From: Candidatus Omnitrophota bacterium
GTDB lineage: Bacteria > Omnitrophota > Gorgyraeia > JABMRN01
Reading direction: 5' to 3'
DNA length: 5,487 nucleotides
Assembly: GCA_013202515.1 (NCBI GenBank)
Contig: JABMRN010000092.1
Coordinates: 1-5,487 of the forward strand
Positions 4,723 through 5,487 of the stretch are shown piece after piece; the stretch's first letter is position 1, and the number at the start of each line of letters is the position of its first letter. A program made the position numbers and the translations under genes. Below the pieces are notes generated by a model. The model did no database searches. It was not told where the DNA came from and worked only from the letters and a program-made list of their open reading frames with translations.

Positions 4723-5487
4723 TTATGGACGTTTTTCCTTCTGGAGATTAAGCAATATGTTGTTACGCTTTTTCTTATCCAGAAGACTTACGTCATCTTT
4801 TATTTCAGCGGATTTTGCCGGCGGCCTTGGTGAATATTTAAATACGTAAGCCCCGTCAAAACGAATTTCTTCCATCACTTTCTCCGTCATATCAAAATCT
4901 TCCTCTGTTTCCGTAGGAAATCCAACAATTATGTCTGTTGTAAATCTACCCTTGGGATTTATTTTTCTATATTCGCGCGCTAACTTCATATAGTGTTCGA
5001 TCGTATAACCACGGTTCATTAATTGCAATATCCGGTTTGAGCCTGATTGAAGCGGAAGATGCAGATCCTTAGTAACATGCTCTAAATCCTTAATGGCCTT
5101 AAATAAATTCATAGAGACATCCTTCGGATGGCTCGTCATAAAGCTAATCTTTTTGATACCTTTAATATCGTTAATGAGTTTTAATAACTCTATGAAGCTT
5201 GTCCGTTTTTGGTCAATGCCTACACCTTGATATGAATTTACATTCTGCCCCAAAAGCATTATATCACTTATGCCTTTCTCTACCAAATCCTGCATTTCCT
5301 GGATTATATCGCTGACGGGCCTTGAAACTTCTCTACCTCTTACATATGGCACAATACAATAACTACAGAAATTATTACAGCCATACATGATATTTACATA
5401 GGAACGCGGGGTTTTTTCTCTGTAAGCAGGATTGACGCATTTTACCGGCCTCTCTTTACCGCTAACTGCAACCTGTCTACTGCTCTC
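4723..5487 (-). CDS. miaB: MiaB, tRNA-2-methylthio-N6-dimethylallyladenosine synthase; 5' end beyond the window, TRAM domain absent
   Basis: MiaB is a radical-SAM enzyme with two 4Fe-4S clusters that turns i6A37 into ms2i6A37 in tRNA, directly downstream of MiaA in the pathway. The window holds the last 254 residues; the frame is open from the edge through 33 codons before the first methionine at 5388. The radical-SAM motif is C37-x3-C41-x2-C44 in MYGCNNFCSYCIVPYVRGRE (34-53). LGQNVNSY (79-86), LPLQSGSNRIL (144-154) and TDIIVGFPTETEEDF (174-188) follow. The YGCNNFCSYCIVPYVRG signature fits MiaB better than RimO. The UPF0004 domain with the second cluster must lie outside the window. The protein stops at NLQKEKRP, about where the radical-SAM domain ends, so the usual C-terminal TRAM domain of about 60-70 residues is missing. 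The typical SPRPGTPAA is replaced by SPRPPAKSAE. The SPOR gene starts 20 bases after the stop. Confidence 0.95.
   Translation of the reverse strand, partial: ESSRQVAVSGKERPVKCVNPAYREKTPRSYVNIMYGCNNFCSYCIVPYVRGREVSRPVSDIIQEMQDLVEKGISDIMLLGQNVNSYQGVGIDQKRTSFIELLKLINDIKGIKKISFMTSHPKDVSMNLFKAIKDLEHVTKDLHLPLQSGSNRILQLMNRGYTIEHYMKLAREYRKINPKGRFTTDIIVGFPTETEEDFDMTEKVMEEIRFDGAYVFKYSPRPPAKSAEIKDDVSLLDKKKRNNILLNLQKEKRP

Noticed and set aside
4723..5388. MiaB starting at the methionine at 5388
   Set aside because: The frame stays open to the window edge, and the 33 codons before it match the MiaB region preceding the CxxxCxxC motif. This methionine is internal and the gene is cut by the window.

Overview
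This window is a compact, single-strand bacterial gene cluster. Every supported gene reads on the minus strand, so transcription runs from the right edge to the left edge. In order of transcription the genes are miaB (5' end cut off by the window), a small secreted SPOR-domain protein, miaA, hflX, then a short regulatory intergenic region, followed by hrcA, grpE and dnaK (3' end cut off). Nearly every base is coding. The only gap over 25 bases is about 160 bases (1924-2087) between hflX and hrcA.

Right half (2088-5487): a tRNA-modification and translation cluster. MiaA puts an isopentenyl group on A37 of tRNAs that read UNN codons, and MiaB then methylthiolates the same base, so two consecutive steps of ms2i6A37 synthesis are encoded almost side by side. 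The gene between them encodes an exported protein with a C-terminal SPOR (peptidoglycan-binding) domain. HflX is a ribosome-associated GTPase and often neighbours miaA in other bacteria. Spacings of 20 bases, an 11-base overlap and a 41-base overlap indicate one co-transcribed and probably translationally coupled unit.

Left half (1-2011): a classic HrcA/CIRCE heat-shock operon. A sigma70-type promoter (TTGACA, 16 bases, TAAAAT) fires into a perfect CIRCE operator (9-9-9 inverted repeat), followed by hrcA, grpE and dnaK in the common order. HrcA should repress its own operon through CIRCE. GrpE is the nucleotide-exchange factor for DnaK.

Organism: the moderately AT-rich, gene-dense sequence, an exported SPOR protein and hrcA/CIRCE control point to a bacterium, probably with a Gram-negative-like envelope. 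Several proteins are off the standard pattern: HrcA is about 90-100 residues short in its middle, MiaB ends before the TRAM domain, and the DnaK N-terminus carries motif variants that recall archaeal and candidate-phylum DnaKs. Together these suggest a deep-branching or uncultured lineage (Omnitrophota-like would be a guess) rather than a well-studied phylum. I found no mobile element, CRISPR array, RNA gene or clearly new system. The most interesting points are the two domain losses and the envelope gene lodged inside the tRNA-modification pair.
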